A stretch of DNA of 64,000 bases from Alteromonas sp. CI.11.F.A3. GTDB taxonomy: Bacteria; Pseudomonadota; Gammaproteobacteria; Enterobacterales; Alteromonadaceae. The position numbers were made by a program, and so were the translations under genes. Each line of letters opens with the position of its first letter. The first letter of the stretch is position 1. The stretch lies in assembly GCF_032925565.1 (NCBI RefSeq), contig NZ_CP136708.1:1364001-1428000 (forward strand), written 5' to 3'. Of the stretch, positions 8,789 through 17,487 are shown one piece after another. Under the pieces are notes generated by a model. It searched no databases, was not told the origin of the DNA, and worked only from the letters and a program-made list of their open reading frames with translations.

Positions 8789-9121
8789 ATGGAAACACGA
8801 CTCCCTCTGTACAAAAAGTTGTTGGTGATGTGTCGCATTGAGCCTGGCTGCCTTGGGCCGCAAGGCACAGATTACGTTGAGGAGTTTTGTGTTTTCGCCA
8901 AACAAAAGCTGAAAGACAACCGCGGTCATTGCTTGCGATGGGCTGTTAAACCTCGTTACGACAAATCACTTCCCGAGCTAGAATTCCAGATGAAAAACAT
9001 TACGGTATCGCGTGAGAATGCTGACAAGTATATGAACAGTTTCGATATCGACATTGATGTTTTCGAGGAAGAGTTGGAAGAAACCCTTGCCGATTTAGTT
9101 GATGTGTTTTTTGAGCGATGA
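8789..9121 (+). CDS. Hypothetical protein
   Basis: 110 residues, not recognised. It contains a CRIEPGCLGPQG segment, a basic middle, and an acidic C-terminus (DIDIDVFEEELEETLADLVDVF). No signal peptide or membrane segment is visible. The ribosome site is weak. It stands alone between divergent and convergent neighbours. The acidic tail and the regular composition suggest a real cytoplasmic protein. Confidence 0.6.
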   Translation: METRLPLYKKLLVMCRIEPGCLGPQGTDYVEEFCVFAKQKLKDNRGHCLRWAVKPRYDKSLPELEFQMKNITVSRENADKYMNSFDIDIDVFEEELEETLADLVDVFFER

Positions 9122-9236
9122 TTGCTCTGAAGTAGAAATATCAGCGTTAGCGCACATTATTTAATGTAGGTTAGCTAAAGTGCACTATCTATTGATTGTC
9201 ATCCGACGCCATTATTTCCTTTCCTGTTTATTGGAG

Positions 9237-9278
9237 CTAGCGGCGCTTTCTACGTCCTTTCGACCGGCCTTTACCCTT
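9237..9278 (-). repeat. Fossil copy of the rhlE 3' end
   Basis: 42 bases match 9378-9419, the end of the helicase gene, at 41 of 42 positions. They include the last 13 codons and the TAG stop. The offset is 141 bases and the orientation is the same. The copy translates with one Lys to Arg change. The interval between copies carries a palindromic repeat of the dispersed family. Confidence 0.9.
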
Positions 9279-9287
9279 AGAAATAAA

Positions 9288-9369
9288 GGGGTCAGAGTAC
9301 ATTACTTAGACCCCATTTTTTCTTAGGCTATCTAAAGTGATCTACCTGTTAAATGTACACCGACCCCAT
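9288..9369. repeat. GGGGTCAGAGTAC palindrome, nested copies
   Basis: GGGGTCAGAGTACATT at 9289 onward pairs with AATGTACACCGACCCC ending near 9367. An internal GACCCC at about 9309 makes a second, shorter hairpin. Each GACCCC is followed by a T-rich stretch. It lies just past the rhlE stop on the minus strand. Confidence 0.75.
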
Positions 9370-9377
9370 TTTTCAAA

Positions 9378-10622
9378 CTAGCGGCGCTTTTTACGTCCTT
9401 TCGACCGGCCTTTACCCTTCGGTTTATCGTCAGCTTCAAAATTCCCGTATAAGTCTTCTTCTATCTTAACTGTAGGTGGCTTCGGTTTTGGTTTTGGCGC
9501 AAAACCGGAAATAAAGGTCTTTTTAAATTGTCTGCCCAGAAGGCGTTCGATGGTTTTTAGCTGCTTTGCTTCGTCGTCGCTGAATAGCGAAATAGCCAAT
9601 CCCTCTGACGACGCTCTGCCTGTACGGCCAATTCTATGAATATAGTCTTCGGCTACATAGGGCAGGTCGACATTAATCACACAGGGTAATTGCTGAATAT
9701 CAATACCTCTAGCGGCAAGGTCTGTTCCAATCAGAACCTTAATGCTGCCATCTCTAAAACCATTTAGCGCTAATGTGCGAGCTTGCTGTGTTCTATTTGC
9801 ATGAATAGACTCTGCCGCAATGCCTTTCGCTTCAAGCTCATTCCTTAAGCTATCTGCACCGCGTTTAGTGCGCGTAAATACCAATATTTGAGACCAGTCA
9901 TTGTTTTCAATAAGGTAAATAAGAAGCTCGTTTTTTCGCTCCTTGTCTACCGGATGCAATACTTGCGTGATCTTTTCGATATGATCTTTGGCTGTAGCTA
10001 ACTCGATAGTTTTAGGGTTGTTCAGCATCGTGGCTGCTAATGTTTTAATTTCTTTTGAAAATGTGGCTGAAAATAACAGCGTTTGACGCTTCTCTGGCAG
10101 AAGCTTTTGTATGTGATGAATATGGTCAATAAAGCCTAAGTCCAGCATGCGGTCGGCTTCATCTAGCACCAATATTTCAAGATGGTCGAAGTTAATATCA
10201 CCTTGCTCATATAAATCTAGCAAGCGCCCCGGTGTTGCGATGAGAATATCGACACCTTGCGCTAATTCATATTTTTGAGGCTCAATTCGCACGCCACCAA
10301 ACACGGCGGTTGAGCGAAGATTTAGATTTTGGCTATATTGTTCAACGTTTTGAGCAACCTGTGCGGCAAGCTCGCGAGTAGGGGCAATAATAAGCGCCCT
10401 TATATCCTTGGTTTCTAGGCGCGGCTTGTCTACCAATAGCTGCAAAATGGGTAATGAAAAACTCGCTGTTTTCCCCGTTCCTGTTTGAGCAATTGCGATA
10501 AGGTCTTGCTTACTCAATATTGCTGGAATGGCTTCCTGCTGAATTGGCGAGGCCGAGGTATAGCCCTTGTCAGCAACGGTGTTTAAAAGTTCAGTACATA
10601 AGCCTAAATCGCTAAATGACAT
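9378..10622 (-). CDS. rhlE: DEAD-box RNA helicase, RhlE type
   Basis: 414 residues. Q motif (SPIQQEAIP), Walker A AQTGTGKT at 45-52, PTRELA, DEAD box (LVLDEADRML), SAT motif, and the C-terminal helicase motifs through HRIGRTGR are all present. A basic tail (GKGRSKGRKKRR) ends the protein. RhlE-type helicases unwind short RNA duplexes in ribosome assembly and RNA decay, often at low temperature. The gene's 3' end is duplicated downstream, together with a dispersed palindrome. The rhlE name is by family resemblance; several paralogues usually exist in these genomes. Confidence 0.9.
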   Translation of the reverse strand: MSFSDLGLCTELLNTVADKGYTSASPIQQEAIPAILSKQDLIAIAQTGTGKTASFSLPILQLLVDKPRLETKDIRALIIAPTRELAAQVAQNVEQYSQNLNLRSTAVFGGVRIEPQKYELAQGVDILIATPGRLLDLYEQGDINFDHLEILVLDEADRMLDLGFIDHIHHIQKLLPEKRQTLLFSATFSKEIKTLAATMLNNPKTIELATAKDHIEKITQVLHPVDKERKNELLIYLIENNDWSQILVFTRTKRGADSLRNELEAKGIAAESIHANRTQQARTLALNGFRDGSIKVLIGTDLAARGIDIQQLPCVINVDLPYVAEDYIHRIGRTGRASSEGLAISLFSDDEAKQLKTIERLLGRQFKKTFISGFAPKPKPKPPTVKIEEDLYGNFEADDKPKGKGRSKGRKKRR

Positions 10623-10930
10623 AAGAGGGAACCCTACAACGCATTAAAATTGGCGCCATGATACTTGAATATAGGGGGCAGAGTACACTGGCTACCCAAA
10701 AGTACGTTATCTCCCAACAAGTTCTTACTCTACTTAAAATTGCTTTGGTTTCATTTCTGCGCCGCTTCTACTTGAAGGCTATTTTTTTGAATTCTGTTTC
10801 TGTAGCCCTGTTTCTAACTCATCATTTCTTAGTTATGTCCTTTTTGACCCGCTAAGATTAAGTTTTTGCCCTACCATCCATGTATAAACAGGCATAATAT
10901 CTTTATCAACAATCATCTGGGCATACCTGT
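10623..10930. other. Intergenic region with a partial repeat-family copy
   Basis: A left half of the dispersed palindrome (GGGGGCAGAGTACACT) lies at about 10674-10689, with a degenerate right half ending near 10722. The 65-residue frame from 10658 overlaps this repeat and has no ribosome site, so I do not call it. Divergent promoters should be here. Confidence 0.5.
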
Positions 10931-11239
10931 ATGTTGATACTTAAACCTAATTGCGAATGCTGTAATGCTTCATTACCTGCAAACTCATCAAAGGCTTACA
11001 TTTGCACTTACGAATGTACGTTTTGCGAAGATTGTTTAACGGGAATATTGCAAGGGATTTGCCCTAACTGCGGCGGTGACTTGCAAAAAAGGCCTATACG
11101 CCCTGAAAAAGCCTATCGGCCAGGGCTGGGTTTACAGTATCACAGTGCAAGTACCCAGAGGATAATAGGGCAACTTAGCGACCAAGAAATCACTACATTT
11201 GTAGACAAAATGAAACATATTCCGGCGCATCAGCGCTAA
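10931..11239 (+). CDS. DUF1272 zinc-binding protein
   Basis: 102 residues. The first 50 hold the DUF1272 pattern of paired cysteines: CECC, then C..EC.FC..C, then CPNCGG. This implies one or two structural zinc sites. The remaining half is basic and without known motifs, longer than the bare domain. It ends 30 bases before the EamA transporter gene on the same strand, so the two may be co-transcribed. Function is unknown. Confidence 0.82.
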   Translation: MLILKPNCECCNASLPANSSKAYICTYECTFCEDCLTGILQGICPNCGGDLQKRPIRPEKAYRPGLGLQYHSASTQRIIGQLSDQEITTFVDKMKHIPAHQR

Positions 11240-11269
11240 TTTAATTAATGGCAGCGAAAAGGGTAGGGT

Positions 11270-12163
11270 ATGTTAGGTAAAGATTTATTGATCGCAATAT
11301 TTATTGTGGTGATATGGGGCGTGAATTTCGTTGCAATTGCTTGGGGGTTAGAAGGTATGCCTCCTTTATTAATGGGCGGTTTACGCTTCTTGCTAGTAGC
11401 TTCGGTGGGAGCCTTATTTTTCAAACGACCCAACACGCCGTTTATATGGTGGGTGGCCTATGCTGTGCCCATTAGCTTCCTGCAATTTGCATTTCTATTT
11501 TCGGCTATGGCCTATGGCATGCCGGCAGGATTAGCGTCGCTTGCATTGCAAGCACAGGCGTTGTTTACCATGATTTTTGCTATGTTTTTCTTGAAGGAAT
11601 CAATAAAAAATTATCAGGTGTGGGCCTTTTTTATTGCCGCGTTTGGTTTAACGTTTATTGCACTGAGTAAAGATGAACACAGCATTACTGCGTTGGGGTT
11701 TGGCTTAACCATGGCAGGCGCGGCAAGCTGGGCTTTGGGTAATATTAGCGCCAGAAGCATTAGCAATCGGGGCTTTAATTCGAACGTTAATTTAGTGGTG
11801 TGGAGTGCATGGGTACCGCCTATTCCATTTTTTATTGGTAGTTATTTTATTGAAGGCCCCGAGCAAATCATCGCTAGTTTAAGTGGGTTTAGTTGGGTGT
11901 CGTTTGGCGCGTTATTGTATTTGGCGGTTGGGGCCACTATTACCGGATATGGGCTTTGGAGCTACCTGTTAACTCGTTACCCCGCTGGCCAAATAGCTCC
12001 TTTGTCACTAGGTGTTCCCGTTGTAGGGCTAAGTTCTGCTGCGCTAATGCTTGGCGAAAGCATTACGCCTATGCAGTGGTTGGGTATTATTTTGGTATTG
12101 TTTGGCCTTCTACTTAATACCTTTGGTGGTCGTTTTCGCCGTAAAGTAGCAGTGAGTGTATGA
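11270..12163 (+). CDS. EamA/DMT family transporter
   Basis: 297 residues with ten hydrophobic segments in two EamA repeats. The first opens FIVVIWGVNFVAIAWGL; the second has the typical MAGAASWALGNI pattern. The closest named relatives are YdeD-type metabolite or amino-acid (cysteine pathway) exporters of the inner membrane. Its stop overlaps the start of the GlxA-type regulator by four bases (ATGA), so the pair is translationally coupled and the regulator probably controls it. The substrate is not readable. Confidence 0.88.
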   Translation: MLGKDLLIAIFIVVIWGVNFVAIAWGLEGMPPLLMGGLRFLLVASVGALFFKRPNTPFIWWVAYAVPISFLQFAFLFSAMAYGMPAGLASLALQAQALFTMIFAMFFLKESIKNYQVWAFFIAAFGLTFIALSKDEHSITALGFGLTMAGAASWALGNISARSISNRGFNSNVNLVVWSAWVPPIPFFIGSYFIEGPEQIIASLSGFSWVSFGALLYLAVGATITGYGLWSYLLTRYPAGQIAPLSLGVPVVGLSSAALMLGESITPMQWLGIILVLFGLLLNTFGGRFRRKVAVSV

Positions 12164-13233
12164 TGGCTGAGTCTATTAACACTTATGAAGCTGACACTTT
12201 GGATGCTGACACTCTAGATACTGACAGTTTCGGTACTGGCTCTCTCGGTACTGGCATTCTTGGCGCTGGCATAAGTACAAATGCCGATACTGAAAATGAT
12301 ACTATTCCCATCTACATAGTATTGCTGCCTGAACTTTTGATGTTAGATGTGGTAGGGCCCGCAGAAGTGTTCGCTTATGCTAATCGCTACGGAAAAATTC
12401 ATTTTAAACTGCATTTTGTTGGGCCAGAAACCACACTTAAAAATTCCCTTGGTATGAGCTTAACGGTAGACCCTCTACCAAGAACCGTCGAGCCAAACGC
12501 TTGGCTATTAGTAACCGGCATGGTGGGTAATGAACTTAAGCTTGATACGCTGCCGTTGCAAAAGGTATGTGGGTGGTTAGCAGAGCATCAATTCGCAAAA
12601 GTGATAAGTGTGTGTGCGGGGGCCTTAGTGTTGGCAAAAGCGGGGCTGCTCAATAATAAAAAATGTACCACGCACTTTATGCACTGCAATGAGTTATCTG
12701 CTTTACTTACCGCTAAGCAAGTACTCGAAAATCGCTTGTTTGTGCAAGATGGTAATGTTTATACCAGTGCTGGCGTATCGGCTGGAATTGATTTGGCGCT
12801 TCACTTGGTACAACAGCAAGTTGGCCCCCAAGTATCTGCAAAGATAGCCAGGCAAATGGTATTGTTTATTCGCCGAGGAATGCAAGATCCTAGCTTGTCA
12901 CCGTATTTGGAGCACAGAAACCATTTACAGCAAAGAATTCATACTATTCAAGATAAGATTCAGCAAGACCCCGCTAGAAGTTGGAGCCTAGATGAACTGG
13001 CTGATTTAGGGCATTGCAGTAAACGCCATTTTGCGCGCATATTTAAAGACAGCACCGGCATTACTAGTAAAGAGTATATTTACAAATTGCGATTAAGTCT
13101 GGCCCAGCAACTCTTGCAGAGCTCGCCGCTACAAGTAGAAGAAATCGCCCAGCGGTGCGGGTTTGAAGACTCAAGGCAGTTTAGGCGCCTTTGGGCTAGA
13201 TACCACAGCAGCCCGCCATCATCGTATCGGTAG
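12160..13233 (+). CDS. GlxA family transcriptional regulator (DJ-1/PfpI domain plus AraC HTH)
   Basis: 357 residues. Residues about 50-215 form a DJ-1/PfpI-like domain (LLMLDVVGPAEVFAYA, and the nucleophile-elbow-like VISVCAGALVLAKAG). The C-terminal about 100 residues hold two helix-turn-helix units of AraC type (SLDELADLGHCSKRHFARIFK and VEEIAQRCGFEDSRQFRRLW). Such regulators commonly sense small metabolites through the first domain. The first 45 residues are an odd pentapeptide-like repeat described separately, so the functional start could be later. It is coupled to the EamA gene. Confidence 0.88.
   Translation: MMAESINTYEADTLDADTLDTDSFGTGSLGTGILGAGISTNADTENDTIPIYIVLLPELLMLDVVGPAEVFAYANRYGKIHFKLHFVGPETTLKNSLGMSLTVDPLPRTVEPNAWLLVTGMVGNELKLDTLPLQKVCGWLAEHQFAKVISVCAGALVLAKAGLLNNKKCTTHFMHCNELSALLTAKQVLENRLFVQDGNVYTSAGVSAGIDLALHLVQQQVGPQVSAKIARQMVLFIRRGMQDPSLSPYLEHRNHLQQRIHTIQDKIQQDPARSWSLDELADLGHCSKRHFARIFKDSTGITSKEYIYKLRLSLAQQLLQSSPLQVEEIAQRCGFEDSRQFRRLWARYHSSPPSSYR
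12187..12276 (+). repeat. Six 15-bp tandem repeats inside a coding region
   Basis: Six in-frame 15-base units encode EADTL, DADTL, DTDSF, GTGSL, GTGIL and GAGIS, a pentapeptide-like register. Divergence among units is moderate. It occupies the N-terminal extension of the GlxA-type regulator. Confidence 0.75.
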
Positions 13234-13392
13234 GGTGTTGGCGGTCTGCGAAATAAAGCAAAATTAGCCGATGTTAGCGCAAGTGAGCCGTAGTGAATAA
13301 ACATGCGTAAACATCGTTATTAATCATTATTTGCGTGGCACATTACGATGTGACAAGTATTACGCGAACCTTTTACAAGGTTAAAAACGACT

Positions 13393-14565
13393 ATGCGAAA
13401 ACGTATCACGCGACAAAAAATAGCCCTCCTTATTACCTTGCTAGCGACCTCCTTCGTTGCGACGTCTCAGTCTGAGTTGCCAACTCAAATCGACATGAAA
13501 GGCAGTAAGGGCACTACACTCGTTGGAAAAGCCATTACTTCATTTGAAAACCCATGGGCGATGGCGTTTTTACCTGATGGGCATAGTTTGGTTACAGAAA
13601 AGGCTGGCACGCTGTGGCTGCTTGATAAGAACCAGCAGAAACGCTTTGCAGTCACTAACACTCCCAACGTTCAAGCGCGAGGACAGGGCGGTTTAGGCGA
13701 TGTTATTGTTCACCCTGAATTTAATACTAATAACACCATCTACATTTCTTATATCGAGCGCGATCCTAAAGACGATGCCTACAGCGGGGCAGTGATTGAA
13801 CGCGCAACGTTAACCATTTCTGATAGCGGTGCAAACTTGTCTGACAGAGAGCTTATTTGGCACCAATCCCCCAAAGTTACCGGAAATGGCCACTATTCCC
13901 ATCGAATGGTGATTTCTCCAGATGGCTACTTGTTTATTACTTCCGGAGACAGACAAAAATTTACGCCGGCCCAAAATATGGCAATGAATTTGGGAAAAGT
14001 TTTACGCTTGAACGCTGATGGTAGCGTGCCCCAAGATAATCCTTTTTATGGCAACGGTAGCGTGACAGAACAAATATGGACGCTAGGTCACCGCAATCCC
14101 CTCGGCATTGATTTTGATGAGCAAGGGAATTTGTGGTCCCACGAAATGGGGCCGCGTCATGGTGATGAACTCAACGTTATTGAAAAAGCACGCAACTACG
14201 GTTACCCCATTGTTTCGCAAGGCGACCATTATTCAGGCGTGAAAATACCGAACCACGAAGATTACCCTATTTATAAAGCACCAGAAAATGCGTGGGTACC
14301 AGCCATAAGTCCCGCGGGCTTTATTATTTATAAAGGTGATTTACATAATGGCTGGAAAGGTAATGGCTTCATAGGTGGTTTATCATCTGAAGCATTAGTG
14401 CGGGTTACTTTCAGCCAAGACGGACAAAAGTGGAGTGTGGAAGAAGCGGAACGTTACGAGTGGGGCAAACGGGTTCGTGAAGTGGAACAAGATAATAAAG
14501 GCAACATATATGTACTTGAAGACAAAGAACACGGTCGTTTAATAAAACTTCAGCCAAGTAATTAG
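13393..14565 (+). CDS. PQQ-dependent soluble aldose sugar dehydrogenase (YliI/Asd-like)
   Basis: 390 residues with a signal peptide of about 25 residues (RRKITRQ-like basic start, then ALLITLLATSFVATSQS). It is followed by a six-bladed GSDH-type propeller: NPWAMAFLPDGHSLVTEK, GGLGDVIVHPEF, GHYSHRMVISPDGYLFITSGD, and GHRNPLGIDFDEQGNLWSHEMGP hold the conserved catalytic His and PQQ/calcium contacts. These periplasmic enzymes oxidise aldoses to lactones with PQQ as cofactor. It is a single gene ending in a bidirectional terminator. Confidence 0.9.
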   Translation: MRKRITRQKIALLITLLATSFVATSQSELPTQIDMKGSKGTTLVGKAITSFENPWAMAFLPDGHSLVTEKAGTLWLLDKNQQKRFAVTNTPNVQARGQGGLGDVIVHPEFNTNNTIYISYIERDPKDDAYSGAVIERATLTISDSGANLSDRELIWHQSPKVTGNGHYSHRMVISPDGYLFITSGDRQKFTPAQNMAMNLGKVLRLNADGSVPQDNPFYGNGSVTEQIWTLGHRNPLGIDFDEQGNLWSHEMGPRHGDELNVIEKARNYGYPIVSQGDHYSGVKIPNHEDYPIYKAPENAWVPAISPAGFIIYKGDLHNGWKGNGFIGGLSSEALVRVTFSQDGQKWSVEEAERYEWGKRVREVEQDNKGNIYVLEDKEHGRLIKLQPSN

Positions 14566-14603
14566 CAGCTAAAACATAATAGGTTAAATTGAAAGAGCAC
14601 AAA

Positions 14604-14626
14604 AAAGCCCGAGTAAATCGGGCTTT
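14604..14626. terminator. Bidirectional terminator
   Basis: Nine-base stem (AAAGCCCGA/TCGGGCTTT) with a five-base loop lies between convergent genes. The minus-strand transcript has a run of six U after the stem, the plus strand a shorter T-rich tail. Confidence 0.85.
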
Positions 14627-14643
14627 GATTACCTAACAATCCG

Positions 14644-15246
14644 TTAAAACGCGTAACGGGCATTCAGGCTTATAAAATCTACACCATCCCATGCTTCGTA
14701 AGTGGCACCTACCGCGATGTTGTCTGTAAAGTAATAGTATGCAGATACACCCAACGCCGTTTCTGACTCTTCGGCAATATCTAAGTAACTGATGTTAGCA
14801 CCCAGTTCAAGTGCGTTTGTCACCATAGAGCGTACGCCGATAGTGGCACCAAAACCGTTGTCATCTTCAGATTCCGAATTACCTTGAGCTGAAGCGCCTA
14901 CTTCCAAGTTCTCATAAGTCACTTGGGCATATACATCAGTACTTTCTGTTACATTAAAGCGATACCCACCACCCAGTGACAGTTGGGATAGATCTACGTC
15001 AACGTCTTGGCCAAAAACATTTACGTCTTCGCTCACATCGCGATAGCGTCCAGTAAGGTAGAAACCTTCACCAAGCGCTTTAGAAAATGAGGCGTTAAAA
15101 CCTGATGGCGAAAAATCATCGCCGTCGATTTCAGTTTGTACATAACCAAGTTCAGCGAGATCCCACTTCGGGTCTTCAGCTAAAGCTGGCGAAGAAGCCA
15201 CAATAAGTGCGACCATAGATGCGGCTAATTTATTTCTTAATTCCAT
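14644..15246 (-). CDS. Outer-membrane beta-barrel protein
   Basis: 200 residues. The signal peptide ends at ALA before EDPKW. The mature 176 residues show alternating amphipathic strands with aromatic ends (GFYLTGRYRD, LSLGGGYRF, VYAQVTYENLEVG), and the protein ends in Phe (LNARYAF), the usual BAM-recognition feature. The size suggests an eight-stranded barrel of the OmpA/OmpX type. Function cannot be assigned. It shares the bidirectional terminator with the sugar dehydrogenase. Confidence 0.8.
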   Translation of the reverse strand: MELRNKLAASMVALIVASSPALAEDPKWDLAELGYVQTEIDGDDFSPSGFNASFSKALGEGFYLTGRYRDVSEDVNVFGQDVDVDLSQLSLGGGYRFNVTESTDVYAQVTYENLEVGASAQGNSESEDDNGFGATIGVRSMVTNALELGANISYLDIAEESETALGVSAYYYFTDNIAVGATYEAWDGVDFISLNARYAF

Positions 15247-15344
15247 TTAAATGTCCTTATAAAATCACATTGCTTTGCGAATGCGGCCTAAATTTAGCAT
15301 CGACTAAATTTTGCGTCCACCGATTAAACCCATTTTATTTATTG

Positions 15345-15887
15345 CTATTGATTAGCGTGAGTTAGCAATTTTTCGTAGGCTTGCGAGAACCCATCAAGGG
15401 AAAAGGGGAGTGTCGTTTGTTCTTTTTCGGCATTCATAAAAGCAACCATAAAGCGCTTGCCATTATTAAGTTCTGCTAGCATGGTATCGTCGACAACAAT
15501 ATTACTTTCACACACTTTAGTATCACACTGCTGAATGCTGATGCGAACCGGCTTTCCTTCATCTATTTTTATACCTAAACCGAATTCTTTCTTTGCAGTG
15601 CTGCTAAATCTTAGCGTAAGAATAGGTTGTTTTTGTGCAGAAAGTGCAATGTTTATAGCACCTACAACGCCAGCTTTTTCATTGTTGCGAGCAATCAATA
15701 CTTGGTTAATGAAGCAATGGTTATCTTTGCACTGATAGCTCCACCTCTCTGAAACACTGCTCTTCGAAGTCATTGGTGCCGCAGTTGATGGAGAGGCGAG
15801 GTGTGTTTGTGCTTTTGCGTTAAATGTAAATACGAGAAGAAGGGCTGCTAATTTCGCAATATTGGGTTGCGATAATATGAAACTCAT
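15345..15887 (-). CDS. Invasion-associated locus B (IalB)-like secreted protein
   Basis: 180 residues from ATG 15887, preceded by GGAA; a TTG two codons earlier is possible. The signal peptide ends NAKAQ. The mature part has the IalB layout: W.Y.C...C near the start (SYQCKDNHCFINQ), a central GLGIKIDEGKPVRI strand, and a second cysteine pair (QQCDTKVCES). IalB proteins are periplasmic, disulfide-containing and of unclear molecular role; the name comes from Bartonella and does not imply virulence here. Confidence 0.78.
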   Translation of the reverse strand: MSFILSQPNIAKLAALLLVFTFNAKAQTHLASPSTAAPMTSKSSVSERWSYQCKDNHCFINQVLIARNNEKAGVVGAINIALSAQKQPILTLRFSSTAKKEFGLGIKIDEGKPVRISIQQCDTKVCESNIVVDDTMLAELNNGKRFMVAFMNAEKEQTTLPFSLDGFSQAYEKLLTHANQ

Positions 15888-15906
15888 TGTCAATTTCCAG
15901 TGTAAA

Positions 15907-15929
15907 AAAAGAAGGGGCTGTGAAGCCCC
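15907..15929 (-). terminator. Terminator of the nidogen-like gene
   Basis: Read on the minus strand, GGGGCT and AGCCCC form a six-base stem with a four-base loop. It is followed by TTCTTTTTTT, a clear U tract, and lies 33 bases beyond the stop at 15962. Confidence 0.85.
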
Positions 15930-15961
15930 ATGTAAACAACTTAAATTAACCGATAATGGGC

Positions 15962-17194
15962 TTATTTAGTTCTTTTACGTGCGCGGATGGCGAATAATCC
16001 AAAAGCTGTTAGTAGAACGAAAAACATTCTTGGCTCGCTTACCGATGTAGGCTCAGCAACAAATTCAGTGATAGGTGTTTGAGACATAACCACGTCACCA
16101 GAATCAACGAATGATAAACCAGTAACAAATGCCAATGCATCGTCTGGGTCAATCATGTTCGTAGTGTCGATACCCAAAACACGAAATTCAGTCACGCCGT
16201 CAGTACCAAAGAAGTACTCTTCTTCAGCCGTTAGGTTGTCAGTGAATTCCCATCCAGAATCACCCATTAACCACAATTCGTAATCAGCATCGAAGCCCGT
16301 TGGCAAAATAACTGAGGCTATTTCTGGACCAGACTCCACCACATAGTCGTAACCAATCGCTACGTCAGGGTCGATAAATACCACTTGATCGTCTGAAATA
16401 CTAAACTCGAATTCCCAACTGCCATCAACATCATCTGAAGGCATGAAAGGGTCAAGCTCAGTTCCTGTGCCTTCGCTACCCGTTGACGCTGTGGCTAGTG
16501 TTACTTCACCGTTACGAACAGAGTATGCCCATATACCATCCTCGCCTACATTTGAGGCGTTAACGAGTTCTAAAATCGCTTCTGAATCACTACCAGGTAA
16601 CGCAATAAATTGTTCGTCAGTTAGAGATATCCCTGCTCTTGATTGACCCCAAGTAATCCCATCAAATGAGATCCCTTCATCGCGGTATGAAAGCTCGTCG
16701 TAGCGAAATTCGATATCAACATCACCAGCGAGGCCGGTCTCGTCAGAGCGGTCGATGATCAATGCTTGAAAAGTGTTTTGACGATTGTTTTCGTCGTCGT
16801 CGTTATAAAATGCATCTACGCTCATGTTTAGCCACGTAACAGCGACAACACCTTCTGACGGTGAGCCAATATAAGTGTCACCGCAGCTCCAGCAGTCGTA
16901 GTTTCCCGATGCAAAAAAAGGCGTTAGGGACGCTATAGCAGGCTCTAAGTCAGAAAGCTCACTGCTATATAAATCGATGCCCCCGCTTGTAAATGCGTTA
17001 AACGTGTCAAAGTTTACTCCATCAATATTTACATCGAAAGGGAGGTCGATCGTGGGGGAATACTCGGTAAAAGTTTGGTCAGAACCGTAGTCGGCTGCGC
17101 CGCCCATACCTGAGATAATAACGTCAGCATGAGTTTGCAGAGAAAGCACAGCAAAAGACAGAGTGGCGGCAATGAGTGTGTGTTTGAATTTCAT
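15962..17194 (-). CDS. Secreted nidogen-like (NIDO) protein with VSEP-type C-terminal sorting signal
   Basis: 410 residues. The signal peptide ends THA before DVIIS. Residues about 60-190 resemble a NIDO domain (FNAFTSGGIDLY, VAVTWLNMSVDAFY, NTFQALIIDRSD, DGITWGQSRAGIS). The C-terminus has VSEP, a hydrophobic stretch (MFFVLLTAFGLFAI) and a basic end RARKRTK. This is the PEP-CTERM tripartite signal with Ser for Pro at the first position, so exosortase-dependent surface anchoring or export is likely. It is very acidic. A terminator follows it. No exosortase gene lies in the window. Confidence 0.8.
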   Translation of the reverse strand: MKFKHTLIAATLSFAVLSLQTHADVIISGMGGAADYGSDQTFTEYSPTIDLPFDVNIDGVNFDTFNAFTSGGIDLYSSELSDLEPAIASLTPFFASGNYDCWSCGDTYIGSPSEGVVAVTWLNMSVDAFYNDDDENNRQNTFQALIIDRSDETGLAGDVDIEFRYDELSYRDEGISFDGITWGQSRAGISLTDEQFIALPGSDSEAILELVNASNVGEDGIWAYSVRNGEVTLATASTGSEGTGTELDPFMPSDDVDGSWEFEFSISDDQVVFIDPDVAIGYDYVVESGPEIASVILPTGFDADYELWLMGDSGWEFTDNLTAEEEYFFGTDGVTEFRVLGIDTTNMIDPDDALAFVTGLSFVDSGDVVMSQTPITEFVAEPTSVSEPRMFFVLLTAFGLFAIRARKRTK

Positions 17195-17434
17195 TATAAA
17201 TTATACCCTAATAGACAATTTTTTGTTTTTATTTACAGCGTAGCGCGGGCTGAGTTAGCGAAATCCATGCCATAAGGTAACAATCTGATTTATAAAGGGT
17301 AATTTTTGTCTTTCGATATGAATGATAAGAGTGTGTAAGTAAAGCTGACAGTATAAGTTATTGATTGTACTAAATTTAATCAATCGGGGTTGGGCGTAGC
17401 GGAGGGCGATGATATTTATAGAGCGTACACCAAA

Positions 17435-17473
17435 GAGGCCGAGTACATTTCTTTTAAAAAATGATTCTGCCCC
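17435..17473 (-). terminator. Repeat-family hairpin after the RIO kinase gene
   Basis: Read on the minus strand, GGGGCAGAATCATTTTTT pairs with AAATGTACTCGGCCTC. It is a family member with mismatches, 15 bases past the stop at 17488. Confidence 0.55.
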
Positions 17474-17487
17474 ATTGTTTTATCTAT

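Noticed and set aside
10658..10855. 65-residue plus-strand reading frame
   Set aside because: It overlaps a partial palindromic repeat, has no ribosome site and no protein-like pattern.
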